Assembly (NCBI GenBank): GCA_963693315.1
Contig: OY856188.1
Location: 156,360,181-156,424,180, forward strand
DNA from: Diogma glabrata
Lineage: Eukaryota; Arthropoda; Insecta; Diptera; Cylindrotomidae
Direction: 5' to 3'
DNA length: 64,000 nucleotides
Positions 10,952 through 21,989 of this stretch are shown here, one piece after another. The notes below the pieces were generated by a model that had not been told where the DNA came from, did not search any database, and saw only the letters and a program-made list of their open reading frames with translations. Made by a program: the position numbers and the translations under genes. The first letter of the stretch is position 1, and each line of letters opens with the position of its first letter.

Positions 10952-13900
10952 TACTGGCGACCTTAAAGTATTTACTTTAACAAAATGAAACGGTCCAGGC
11001 TGCGACATGGTTGCAATTACGTAATCCCTTAAAACCAGTTACGGACAGCAACTAAAGTAAATTTTAAGTGTATGAATATTCAGGGATCACTGTAGTCGAG
11101 GTGAGTGACTTGTCAGACTGAACAGACTGGTCGCAGAACATTGTTGCTTGAGTTACGTGGACGATTGCAAATATTAATTAGTGAAATATAAACCACCACT
11201 AGTTTGTAATTACTTGATACAACAAACTGCTGCAAATCTTCAACATCAAGATGTGAGATTACGCTGATTCGTGTTACTGAGCGTTTCAGAATGGATTCAG
11301 CTGGGTTAATGGAAATGACAATAGGCTCAATTTAAAATGACACAATGATTGTACAACGAAATTGGGTTGTCGGACACACTCTGTGACGAAGAGTAGACCA
11401 CATGAATGCTGCTTGTCTGATATGCTGAAGATTACGAGCTTCAATGAAGTTGGCAATGTTGTGGAAGCAGAATTTTTAAAAACATCACAATCCGCTACGA
11501 GATACCATACATACGACGAAACCAAGCTCTAAAAGGATCAGCTGATGAGTTAATACCGATTTCCAACTGGACTGCTTTGATACGAAATACGCGAACATGC
11601 ATATGAACCATTTGTCAGTTGCATTTGAGCACGCATCTTGAGCTAATAGAGGGGGCCTGCAAAAGTTAAATGTCAACGATTAAAGCTCGGTGCTACAACC
11701 TGAATTATCAATTTGGCAGACGGAAATGACAAAATATAAAATTCTAATTCAAACGAAATCATTTTCGGTTTGTAACATAAACTAGACGAAAGACGCGTGA
11801 AAATAACTAATGACTTTAATTCCTACTGAAGACAAACATTTTATTAAATTATAATTAAACCTATAACGGCTTAAGATACTACCGAACCATTAACTACCAA
11901 ATATTGAATTAAAACGAATTCTAATGACGAATACTACTAAATACAAATGAGGCATGTTAGCCATTTTGCAAGGACACATTGGTTAACATTGGAAAAATTG
12001 TTTGATTTTGTCTCAACGACTATATGACGAAAGTGGGCTGTCAGACACACTCTGCCAAGGTACCGAAGAATGAGACAAGAGCGAACATCTGTAGGAATTA
12101 TGATAGCAACAAGGAGAACGGCGAAACATTAATGAAGCTAACACATCCAGATACCAGCGGATGTTCGACGAACCAATATAAAACCTTCCATGTTAACTGA
12201 TGAACGATGTGAATTGAATAACTAATTATTTCACATCTAATAACGATGAATTTGACAGGATTTGATGAATGAGTTGGTAATTCAATAATGTAACATGCGA
12301 TGAATAGTATTTAATCTACTAGAATTTAATGGGTATAAAATAATTTAACAGGTTCCTAAAAATATAACAATCAAACTAATAAAATACGATGAATGGTGTT
12401 AGGGTACGGCGAAACGTACGAGAAAAATATCTAAAATGTAAACGAACAACAATTTTATTCGGAAATCACATTCTACTAAGTACGACGAAACGAATAATGA
12501 CTACAACTATTGATGAACATTAAATTGAGAAACGAATTCTAGTAAGATATGACGAATAACCAATTACTACAAATGAGGCATGTGAGCCTATTAGCAAGGT
12601 CAGAGCTAATTCACATTGAAGAAATTTGTTTGATTTTGTCTCAACGACTATACGACGAAGGTGGGCTGTGAGGCACACTCTGCCAAGGCAACGAAGAATG
12701 AGACAAGAGTGAACATCTGTTGGAATTATGATAGCAACAAGGAGAACGACGAAAAATTAATGAAGCTAACACATCCAAATACCAGCGAATGTTGGACAAA
12801 CCAATATCAAAACTTCCATGTTGATTGACGAACGATGTGGATTAAATAATTAATTACTCCACACCTAAACGGTATTTTGAAATGATCCGATGAATAAATT
12901 GGTAATTTAATATTGGAACATCCGATGAATATGCTATTTAATCTACTAGAATCCGATGAATATAATACATAATATAACAGAATCCTAAAAATAACAATTA
13001 ATCTAATAAAGTACGACGAATGATTTAAAAATACGACAGAACGATTTTCTAAAATATTAACGAGGACAACAATTGTATCTGGAAATCACATTCTACTAAG
13101 TACGACGAAACGAATAGCGACTCCAACTATTAACGAAAAATCGCATTCCAACAAGGTACGACGAAAAATAAATAACGATTTTCAAAATATTAGCGACGAC
13201 AACAATTATATCTGGAAATCACATTCTACTAAGTACGACGAAAACGAATAGTGACTCCAACTATTAACGAAAAATCGCATTCCAACAAGGTACGACGAAA
13301 AACGAATAACGATTTTGAACATATTAACGAAGACAACAATTATATCTGGAGATCACATTCTACTAAGTACGACGAAACGAATAATGACTCCAATTATTAA
13401 CGAACAATCGAATTCCAATAAGGCACGACGAAAAATGAATGACGATTTGCAACATAGTAGCGACGACAACAAATTTATTTGGAACTCAAATTCCATTAAA
13501 GTACGACGAACTGAATTAAAATATTAATGAAAATAAGAAATTTATTTTGGAATTCAAATTCCATTAGAATACGACGAGATGTATAAAGATTTTTTTAAAA
13601 ATATTAACGATGACAACAAAATTATTTTGGAATTCAAACTCCATTCAGGTATGACGAGATTTTGTACGACGTTGTTTTTTCAAGAGGTCTACGTCAGGGG
13701 AATCCGGCATGTTAACCTATGGAAAATTAATATCGAAGAGAAAAACGGATGAACATTGTTCAGAACGGAATATGTCAATAGAATGGAACAATCCGACAAG
13801 TCATCCACCATAGACAATTAAACAATCGACTAAGCGATATTGTACACCCCGTAGTAGTGAATGTCCCGAAAAAGTCACGATTATATGATCACGCAAGTCG

Positions 13901-14095
13901 TGTTAATAAACAATGACAATATAAATGCTAGAGAAATGCATAATGTTAATGATATTTGACGAAAATTCAAATAATTAAGTTACTTATAAATTATACTAAA
14001 TGGTACCTTAAATTATCCAAAAACGTTGGTTGGTCTTATTTCTTCCGAAGTTATTTTGAGACGAGCTGCGTATATATCCGACTCGAAGGACCAAA
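10952..14095 (-). other. BEL-N internal region, non-coding and repetitive
   Basis: No gag, pol or env similarity is seen in any frame. Two long blocks repeat about 626 bp apart (caaatgaggcatgt at 11944 and 12570, followed in both by tttgattttgtctcaacgac and cacactctgccaagg). From about 13000 to 13660 a shorter unit with acgacgaa and attctactaagtacgacgaa recurs several times. The motif (a/g)cgacgaa is dense throughout. Reading frames such as 11286-11525 look like chance. Confidence 0.8.
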
Positions 14096-15680
14096 TGATG
14101 CGGCGTCGATGAGAGGTGGACTGTATTTTTTTTATTGACGATATATTTGATGTGAGTTGGTTGGCACATCAACTTCCAACACCGTGATGCAAATATCAAG
14201 GTAATGTGAGACCCAGAGAAATACAGAGACTAATATCGACTCATATAATAGTTGAAAATCATGTACATATGAGATGTTTTGATTGAAGCAATGACGAAAA
14301 TGTCTCAGCTCATATAATAGTTGAAATTATGTAAGTGAGATGAATGATGCAATGATGAAAATATCTCAGCTCATATAATAATTGAAGTTATGCAAACGAG
14401 ATGATTAACAGAAGTAATGACGAAAATATCAGATCACATAATAGTTGAGATCATGTACGTATGAGATGAACGATGCAATGATGAAAATATCAGCTCATAT
14501 AATAGTTGAAGTTATGCACATATGAAATGAAAATATCAGCTCGTTTAATATTTGAAGTTATGTAATTGCGATGATTCACTGAAGTAATGACGAAAATATC
14601 AGATCATATAATAGTTGAGATTATGTACATATGAGATGAACTATGCAATGATGAAAATATCAGCTCATATAATAGTTGAAGTTATGTACATATGACATGA
14701 ACTATGCAATGATGAAAATATCAGCTCATATAATATTTGAAGTTATGTAATTGCGATGATTCACTGAAGTAATGACGAAAACATCAGATCAGATAATAGT
14801 TGAGATTATGTACATATGAGATGAACTATGCAATGATGAAAATATCAGCTCATATAATATTTGAAGTTATGTAATTGCGATGATTCACTGAAGTAATGAC
14901 GAAAACATCAGATCATATAATAGTTGAGATTATGTACATATGAGATGAACTATGCAATGATGAAAATTTCAGCTCATATAATAGTTGAAGTTATGTACAT
15001 ATGAAATGAAAATATCATGGACACATCACTCGTTCCAATCGATGAAACTTATACGAGGTTTTTTTTACTGCATGCACACTCGACGAATATTTGTCAGAGA
15101 ACAAAGAAAAAACTATTTGGTTAATTTATATATACATTAAAAAACTGACCTGATGCACACAACTTTATGTAAACTTCATTTATTAATTTTACAATTACTG
15201 ATTTTAACACATGGAAATACAAAATATTTAAAATTCACTTAAAACTAAAAGAGAGAGCTTAGCTCATACTCAACCAACTACATGGTAATACAAACAACAC
15301 TTTTTACTGACAATACTATTCAGATATAAATTCGTAAGAATAAGAGAGCAAAACTACCAAAAACAGTCCATTTTATAGAAAGCCAAAACTCTACAAATCA
15401 CAGCTGTCAAGTTTACCAACGATCTCGAAACTATCGAATTAATAATATAGAATAACGAACACATAAATTCAATGTGAAAATTGAAAATATCGAATGAATG
15501 ATCAAAATATACCGAACACGTCAATTCAAAATTGAAAGTTTCGTTGACATTTCAAAAGGATTGTTTTGGTAATGTTTTGCATAATTTTATAAATCTTTAA
15601 TTGGTTTTGTTTTGATCCTAATTTAAAATATTTTGATTTTTCAGGTAAACTATTTAACAATTCACGATAATGCGTGAACA
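14096..15680 (-). repeat. BEL-N right LTR (5' LTR) with internal minisatellite
   Basis: Nearly identical to 9366-10951, including the tandem array (about 14226-15018). The noticed differences are one T fewer in the T run near 14125 and G instead of T in aatgt(t/g)agaccc near 14200. CTCGAAGGACCAAA at 14082-14095 abuts it, which on the minus strand is the BEL leader motif. Confidence 0.9.
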
Positions 15681-16070
15681 CCATCTACAATCTAAACATG
15701 TATCGATACAATACACATTACAGCGCTAAACAATTAATTAAGTGACTAATTAATTAATTCGAATATCGAACCAAAATTCTCAAAAATCGATTTTGAGTTC
15801 AATGCATTTTCTTTGTCATATTTTTGGTTGGCTGCAAGTGAAAAGAAAATAAATTAACTTTACTTTACATCCGGCTTTTCGTGAATCAACAAGTTTGATA
15901 AAAATAAGCAAAATCGAGTTTACAAAAATTAACCTCAATATTGTTAATATAATGTTAGTTAGCATAGTGAATATAATTAGTGCGATGCTTGTTAATTAGT
16001 AATTATAATAAACTGTGAAAACCATACTAAGAGTTTATCAATTATTACAACACGATTTCAACTAGCATCA

Positions 16071-17739
16071 TTGGTGACCACGTTTACGGTGTTTACCGTG
16101 CAGAAATAGCGACACGCTTTGTAATTTGGAGATCCTGGTACATATATGTACCAGGTTAAAAGGTACGTAGACGAACATAAAAACATTCTAATTAAAGAAA
16201 ATATCCATATAATCAACACTATCATATTTTCTTTCGATTTTTGGCAACAAGAACAAGTACTGAAAGAAGTGCAACGTACGCGTGCTAAATAGCCTGAAAG
16301 TCAACATTTTAATCAATTCAACGTTTTGATTTTTTTTTTCATCATTATAAAAATCAAGACACTAAACTTCAACAGCAAATACATATACATATTATTCGGA
16401 AAATAAATTTCAAAACCATATAGTATATACACAACGATTTTTCAACATAAATCAGCAGGTTTTGCAACAATTACGACAATAAACATCAGCTATATAAAAC
16501 AATATTCAACATTATTCAATATTTAAAAACTTATTCTATAATAATCAACTTTACAACAACAGTTTTAAGAAACAAATTATCAACGAAAATATAATTCAAA
16601 ACCATTGGATCTGGATCTCACCAAAAAAAAACAAGATAAATATTTTATACTTATATAATATTACAAAACTATAAAATAACGTTTTCTTTTGTTTAAAAGT
16701 ATTTAATTCACAAAATATAAAATTATTTTTTCTGTGACGTGAAAAAAGTTTAACATTTTACTTCTGCTGACAGGTGCAAAAATGTTACTTTTCATAAAAT
16801 ACTTTTTTCCCGGGAAAAAAGTATGTACTTTTTTCCCGGATAGATAAAAATATATATATAAATACATATATACACATAAATGATGAATATTATGAATATT
16901 TATGAACATTTATGACTATTTTAATGTTATGAAAAGTTATACCGTTTTCTTCTTGATGTTAATAACTGGTTTTGACAAATAAAATGAAACTTAATTTTAA
17001 TATTATTTTTTCAATAATTATATTAATATTTGTCCAGTCACAGAAAAAAATAGTGTATTATACACGGGAAAAATTGTAGATTTTAGCTCTCGGTTTTTTG
17101 TCTCCCTCCGCTTCGCGTCGGGAGACAACACAACCTCGAGCTAAAATCTACTACTTTTTTCCCTTGTATAATAAATAACTATTTTTTCATAAAATTTTAT
17201 TTTCAAAATTTAATCAGTTCAAAATTTTTTTTTGAGTAGAATTTTTTTTTCTTCAATATTTGATTCGTAATTTATTTTTTTTTATTTAATTTATTTTTGA
17301 GTAGACGTAAAATCATTACGTAACAGAATAATAAAATACAATTAACTTCTGTCGTTGATAAAATTTAAAATTTTAATACTTTTCATTAATTAAATTTAAT
17401 TTTTTTTTCCTAACAAATTTATATTTCTAACTGAATTATTATCATTGAATTTTGATTGCTTAAATACATATATATATACATATAGATATATATATATTTA
17501 TACATATATTATTATATTACTTCATATATTTATTATATTCATAAATCAAATATTAGTCTACATTTGGAATTTAAAGCAAACTCGATTTTGTGTAACGCTT
17601 ACCACGAAGATTATTTAAAATTATTTTCACGAATTAACTACGCGTTTACAGTTTACTAATTTATAAAATTCGAATAAATTTCTACTGGTTCGATTCACAA
17701 ATCGTTTACTCGCGTTTATTTCTTTATTTTTATTTTATT
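16071..17739 (+). other. Gypsy-B leader between 5' LTR and gag
   Basis: A long AT-rich leader of about 1.67 kb. It holds a putative primer-binding site (TTGGTGACC at 16071), a perfect 22-bp palindrome at 16134-16155 centred on ACATATATGT, a second palindrome around cccggg near 16798-16823, and the hairpin at 17044-17187. No supported coding. Some of the leader may be small inserted repeats rather than original element sequence. Confidence 0.7.
17044..17187. repeat. Hairpin of about 144 bp (possible MITE)
   Basis: Arms read inward with aaaaaatagt...gtagattttagctc on the left and gagctaaaatctac...actatttttt on the right, with imperfect pairing and an inner gtctccc / gggagac stem around a GC-rich loop. 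It is short, non-coding and self-complementary along its length, like a miniature inverted-repeat element in the Gypsy-B leader. No target duplication could be assigned. Confidence 0.7.
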
Positions 17740-18702
17740 TTGCCATCAACTAATATGTCGGACGACGAAAAGTTAAATCCAGCTCAAGGGATTAAAATGG
17801 ACGCCCCTTTAGAGCTTAGCGCCTCTACTAGCGTGAAATTACAACCATTATGGTCCAAACAAATACACACCTGGTTTCGAGTCGCGGAACAAACATTTGA
17901 GTTCCACAACATTAAACAAGACAAACAGAAATACCTGCTTGTCTTACACGCACTTCCGCCAGAAACCTGTGAATTAGTTTCCGACGTCATCGATTCGTTA
18001 CCGGAGCAAAACAAATACGAATCACTGAAACAAACACTGCTAGAAAGGCTAGCACCGTCAGATGAGCGGCGGTTAGAAGCGCTTCTGACGGGACAAGAGC
18101 TCGGCGACCAAGTTCCATCCGAGGCTCTACGCCATATTATAAAACTCGCAGGTAACAATTTCAGTGATAAATTAATAAGATCACTCTGGGTGCGAATCAT
18201 GCCGGAAATCATACGTATAGCTTTGGCTGCTCAACCGGACTCAACATCAACGGAAGTGATGTCCAAGATGGCCGATAAGATGTACGATGCAATAAACCAC
18301 AACACTATGCATAGACAAATAAACGAAGGGCGTCTATCTCGCCCAACAACAAGAGAAGGATTTATAGATCATCGACGTCAGACCATATCATCGAAACCAG
18401 TAACAGTAGAAGACCGCCTCACAAGAGTAGAGCGGCAACTTGACCAACTTACTCGGTTGCATCGACCTAACACTGGTAATCGTTTCTTTTCCCAACGGTT
18501 TAATTCTCGTAGTAGATCAACATCCTGGTACAGACCTAGGTCCAGGTCTCGTGACAGTCCCACACAAAAGACCGGTTCATGTTATTATCACAGAACGTTT
18601 GGGGTTTCGGCACGAAAATGTAGACCCCCGTGCTTTTTCGGTCAATCTTCATCCAAAACTGTCATGGATGAAGACCAAACAATTACTCCAAAAAACGGGT
18701 AA
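17740..18702 (+). CDS. gag: Gypsy-B Gag polyprotein
   Basis: A 320-residue Gag, the structural capsid/nucleocapsid protein of the retroelement particle. There are two nearby Met codons (17740 and 17755); the second, MSDDEKLNPAQG, fits insect gypsy Gag starts equally well. Residues about 40-200 form the capsid region (WFRVAEQTFEFHNIKQDKQK). A basic SR-rich linker at about residues 245-275 (RSRSTSWYRPRSRSR) precedes a zinc-knuckle-like CYYHRTFGVSARKCRPPC at about 284-301, a form frequent in insect gypsy Gags. The frame ends in TAA at 18700-18702, right after an AAAAAAC heptamer that places pol in the -1 frame. The reading frame is intact. Confidence 0.88.
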   Translation: MPSTNMSDDEKLNPAQGIKMDAPLELSASTSVKLQPLWSKQIHTWFRVAEQTFEFHNIKQDKQKYLLVLHALPPETCELVSDVIDSLPEQNKYESLKQTLLERLAPSDERRLEALLTGQELGDQVPSEALRHIIKLAGNNFSDKLIRSLWVRIMPEIIRIALAAQPDSTSTEVMSKMADKMYDAINHNTMHRQINEGRLSRPTTREGFIDHRRQTISSKPVTVEDRLTRVERQLDQLTRLHRPNTGNRFFSQRFNSRSRSTSWYRPRSRSRDSPTQKTGSCYYHRTFGVSARKCRPPCFFGQSSSKTVMDEDQTITPKNG

Positions 18703-18750
18703 AGCTCGGCATCGCAACGGCTGTAATCGAAACAAACAAATCCAGCCGTT
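18690..18750 (+). promoter_or_regulatory. Predicted -1 ribosomal frameshift site at the gag-pol junction
   Basis: The heptamer A AAA AAC (18690-18696) is in the correct gag phase (codons AAA AAC) and only GGG separates it from the gag stop TAA. Slipping back one base continues cgg gta aag ctc into the protease frame. An 8-bp perfect stem (AACGGCTG at 18716-18723 with CAGCCGTT at 18743-18750, 19-nt loop) lies downstream. The 19-nt spacer is longer than usual. Slippage itself is inferred. Confidence 0.75.
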
Positions 18751-19677
18751 TATTCATACATGATAAAATAAACCAACAAACCTTCCTTATTGACACTGGA
18801 GCAGACCTGTCGGTGCTCCCAGTCAAATCTAATCTATCAATAACAATTGCTTCACAATCTACAGATCTAGTCTTATCAGCTGCCAACGGCACGATAATCA
18901 ATACCTATGGAACAAAACTCCTTCAGGTAGATATCGGCCTAAAACGAACATTCACACACGCTTTCGTACTAGCGCAAGTGAATCGTCCGATCATTGGCGC
19001 TGACTTTCTAAGTAAATTTGGCCTACTTGTCGATCTTAAGTGAAAACGGCTGATTGATACAGCTACCCAGCTGTGAATCAATGCCACAATGGTTAACGTA
19101 GATACGCCTACTCCCATTCATTTCACGATCGACAACGATTACGGTCTGCTACTAAAGAAGTTTCCTTCACTAACAGCAGAACCGAACTACAATTTACCGG
19201 TCAAACATAACGTGGTACATCACATTGTTACCACTGGGCACTTGCCTGTATCAAGACCACACAGACTAGATCCGGTTCGTCAAAAAGCTGCGTTCACGGA
19301 ATTTCAACACATGGTTGAACTTGGAATTTGTCGCATTTCTTCCTCCTCTGTATCTTGTCCGCTTCACATGGTTCGAAAGAAAGATCTCGACTGGAGACCA
19401 TGTGGAGATTATCACAGGCTAAACGCGGTCACGATTCCTGATCGCTATCCGATACCGCACATACAAAATTTTTCGATGAATTTGTATGGATGCAAAATTT
19501 TCTCTAAAATTGACCTTGTTAGAGCCTATCATCTCATTCCTGTTGCAAATGAAGATATCCACAAAACGGCTATCACAACTCCATTTGGCCTCTTCGAATT
19601 CACTCGAATGCCATTCGGTTTACGCAATGCCGCGCAAACGTTTCAGCGTTTCATCAACGAAATCGTTCAAGATTTAG
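18702..19677 (+). pseudogene. Gypsy-B pol, first part: protease and N-terminal RT
   Basis: In the -1 frame relative to gag, the protease carries FLIDTGADLSVLP (about 18781-18819) and IIGADFLSKFGLLVDLK, the aspartic-protease pattern. Two in-frame TGA codons (19041-19043 and 19074-19076) interrupt the linker to RT; both could be CGA-to-TGA changes. RT then runs without a break from 19089: [49 protein letters not shown] and [25 protein letters not shown] match RT blocks 1-4. The frame is cut at 19677 by BEL-1 and resumes at 25576 inside VQDL|DFVF. It needs stop suppression and excision of three insertions to be read, so it is inactive. Confidence 0.88.
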
Positions 19678-20027
19678 TGTTGACTCTCGAATCGGTTGAT
19701 GTTTTATTAGTTGATGTTTTATTAATCAGAAAAAAAATACAATATGTGTTTTTCTGTTGGTTTCTAATTAAAGAGTGATTTTTATTTTTAAACATAATTC
19801 ATAAAAACTATCAAACAAATTGTAATTTTCATATGTAAGTTAATAAATTTGATGATGACATCAAAATAATTTACTTCTATACCACTTTGTTAACCTTGAA
19901 AAACAGTACAATTAAATTGTACTGAATTGCATAAATGATTCAACAATATATATAATTATGAGTATAGAAATATTTAGAATTAAGTAAATAGAATATATTT
20001 ACGCCATGTCAAATCTGTGCATTGACA
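19678..20027 (-). repeat. BEL-1 LTR, left copy (3' LTR)
   Basis: TG...CA ends, 350 bp. On the minus strand it is preceded by a tagcggcccagaa segment, comparable with the aaggggcccggca segment in front of the BEL-2 3' LTR, the likely plus-strand priming region. Confidence 0.93.
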
Positions 20028-20061
20028 TTCTGGGCCGCTAAAAACATGACATGGTTTTACC

Positions 20062-21973
20062 TTAAATTAGTTCACTGGGTCGATCGATTCTCGCTATGGC
20101 TGTTGGATTGGGCAATGATATTGTATGTTTATGTTGAATGTTGTTGTTTCGTCGACGATGATATTTGATACAATAGACGGTTATTATTAGAGCTACGACA
20201 GCGATTGATGTATATCCAACTGTATACTGATGTTTATCATGACCCGTTAATTTGATGTTATTTTCATTGTCTCGCTGCTCATCAATTTGCTTTTGTAGAT
20301 GTTCCAAATGATTCTGTATTTTGTTGGATTGAGTAACCGTTTCAACGGTATTTGTTGGCATATATTCCGTTAAGTTTAATTTTGGAAACAGTACTCCCTT
20401 GATCTTTGTTGTAACCTTGCTCGTTGCTCTTAGAACCATTGTGCTACTCTTAGCTATGCATTGAGAATCCATTTGTAATATTCCTGTTTTGTTGATCTTG
20501 ATGGTTGCTTGGTAACGATCACAAACAATGGTTAGTATCTTCTCTGCTGGCAGTGTATAAACCCAAGTATTGTTGTTAATGTAGGTCCATTTTTCAGCTG
20601 CAGGTTCCCTCAATAATATACAAACGTTTTCGTTTGTTGGAAGTGATTGTAGTGATTGTTGTAGTCCTATGTATTGGCCCCTTCAGATAGCAGATGTATT
20701 CCAGGTGTTGCGCTCGAATGCATTGACTGAAATCCTTGTCTGTGAGGTAGTAATACTGGTCCTTGTGTGCATTTATAACCATATAGTCCATTTGAGGTTG
20801 AATATGTACCATTTCCTTTTCTCTCATTACTGGCAATGGAAATGGTTTAAAGATGTTGAATCTCTCAATATCCAATAATGGCAAAGATACTTTAATTATG
20901 GCTTAATTATCTACTATACGGGCTTCACAAGTCATTATATGGTATAAGCTTCGAATTTATTCTGGATTATTGCCAGTTGGTAATGTTACTCCATCAGGTA
21001 AATGTGGTTGAATTTTGTCTAATTCTTGTTTTAGTTGGTCCGGCAGAATCAAATTAGGATTCACTTTCTGCCCCTTGCTCTCTAATAATGTGTCAAGCAA
21101 GATATCCTGTGTTCGTTGAAAATTTGTCATTAGTGTATTTGATAGTGTTACTAATGAGAAAAATGCAGTAGCATCTGTTAGTTTACTCTTAATTATTTCA
21201 TTTTCGTGAGTAAACTCCTTCCATTGGTCGACAATTTCTGCTTGTTGAGTTCTCAGAATATTTGTGGTTGTATCTGCAATTGATGTTTGAGTTTTTATCA
21301 TGTTGACTATATGTTCTTCATTTGTTGCAAGCTGATTGATTCGATTATTAAACTCTTTAGCTGATTTGTCATCGAGAACTCCAAATAGATCATTTAGTAG
21401 ATTTCCAATAAATGGTAATGGTGCATCTCTTTTCATTCGATGATTAGAATTTGAAATTAGTAAATTCCGTTGTTCGATTTCATCAAGTGCATGTTTTAGT
21501 AATTTTATTTCGCTAATATAATTTGGTATATCCCTCGTTGAATTAAAATTTGTCAATGTCGTTAAATGCTGCACGCATGATCTAAAGTTGTTTAGTTGAT
21601 CCCAATAGCTGCTCATATTTATATATACAATAATATTCCATTCATTAGTTGAAAAATATAAGTTTCCCATTTCATGAAAATATAAACCAGGTGAGTCGGC
21701 ATATTGTTTGATGGTATATGGTTCGTTTGCATTGACACTTGTAATCCCAATCAAACCTGTCATGGCTAGTAGTAATATCATAGCAATCCTTATGCTTCTG
21801 GGTGATTTGCGTTGTTTGGGCTCATCCTTAATGATTGCATCTGGACTGCTATTATTGGCTATTTCATTTTCTACGTTGTTCGTAGCGCTAATCATTTTAT
21901 CATCAATTGGTAGTATACATATTATATGAATTGGTCTTTGCACGCTTTTGTTCCCGTTGCATTTTAGCGTCAC
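20062..21973 (-). pseudogene. BEL-1 env-like glycoprotein gene, frameshifted
   Basis: Envelope-like proteins of insect retroelements resemble class I membrane-fusion proteins. The first frame (20957-21973) starts MTLKCNG and has a hydrophobic signal-like segment (IAMILLLAMTGLIGITSVNA, about residues 63-82), several N-x-S/T sites, and a basic RMKR followed by DAPLPFIGNLLNDLFG, which looks like a furin-type site plus fusion peptide as in errantivirus and baculovirus F-type proteins. A heptad-rich region follows (NRINQLATNEEHIVNM). Later parts lie in two other frames (20594-20884 and 20062-20613). The last has a membrane anchor (YTSIAVVALIITVYCIKY) and a basic tail. At least two breaks (about 20885-20957 and about 20600) prevent one continuous product. 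Confidence 0.75.
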
Positions 21974-21989
21974 TACTCTAACATGGCCA

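Larger units (their letters stand above)
9366..15680 (-). mobile_element. BEL-N: non-coding BEL/Pao-type LTR element with very long LTRs
   Basis: Direct repeats of 1586 bp (9366-10951) and 1585 bp (14096-15680) run TGATGCGG...GTGAACA and are flanked by CCATC at 9361-9365 and 15681-15685, a 5-bp target duplication. The LTRs differ by only one substitution and one T-run length that I see, so insertion was recent. The 3.1-kb interior has no retroviral reading frame. On the minus strand the base after the right LTR begins TTTGGTCCTTCGAG, the motif found next to the 5' LTR in BEL-1 and BEL-2, which places it in BEL/Pao and gives the orientation. It must rely on proteins from another element. Confidence 0.88.
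9286..16070 (+). repeat. Gypsy-B 5' LTR, split by BEL-N
   Basis: LTR sequence lies at 9286-9365 and 15686-16070 (80 + 385 = 465 bp). BEL-N and one copy of its CCATC duplication lie between. Removing them gives a sequence collinear with the 3' LTR at 34414-34878. TTGGTGACC follows at 16071 and is a plausible primer-binding site. Confidence 0.93.

Noticed and set aside
11286..11676. Minus-strand frames in the BEL-N interior as possible gag remnants
   Set aside because: No zinc knuckle, capsid or pol motif. Overlapping short frames in repetitive DNA.
16703..16909. Minus-strand open frame in the Gypsy-B leader
   Set aside because: It reads through a palindrome and AT-rich repeats and has no family signal.
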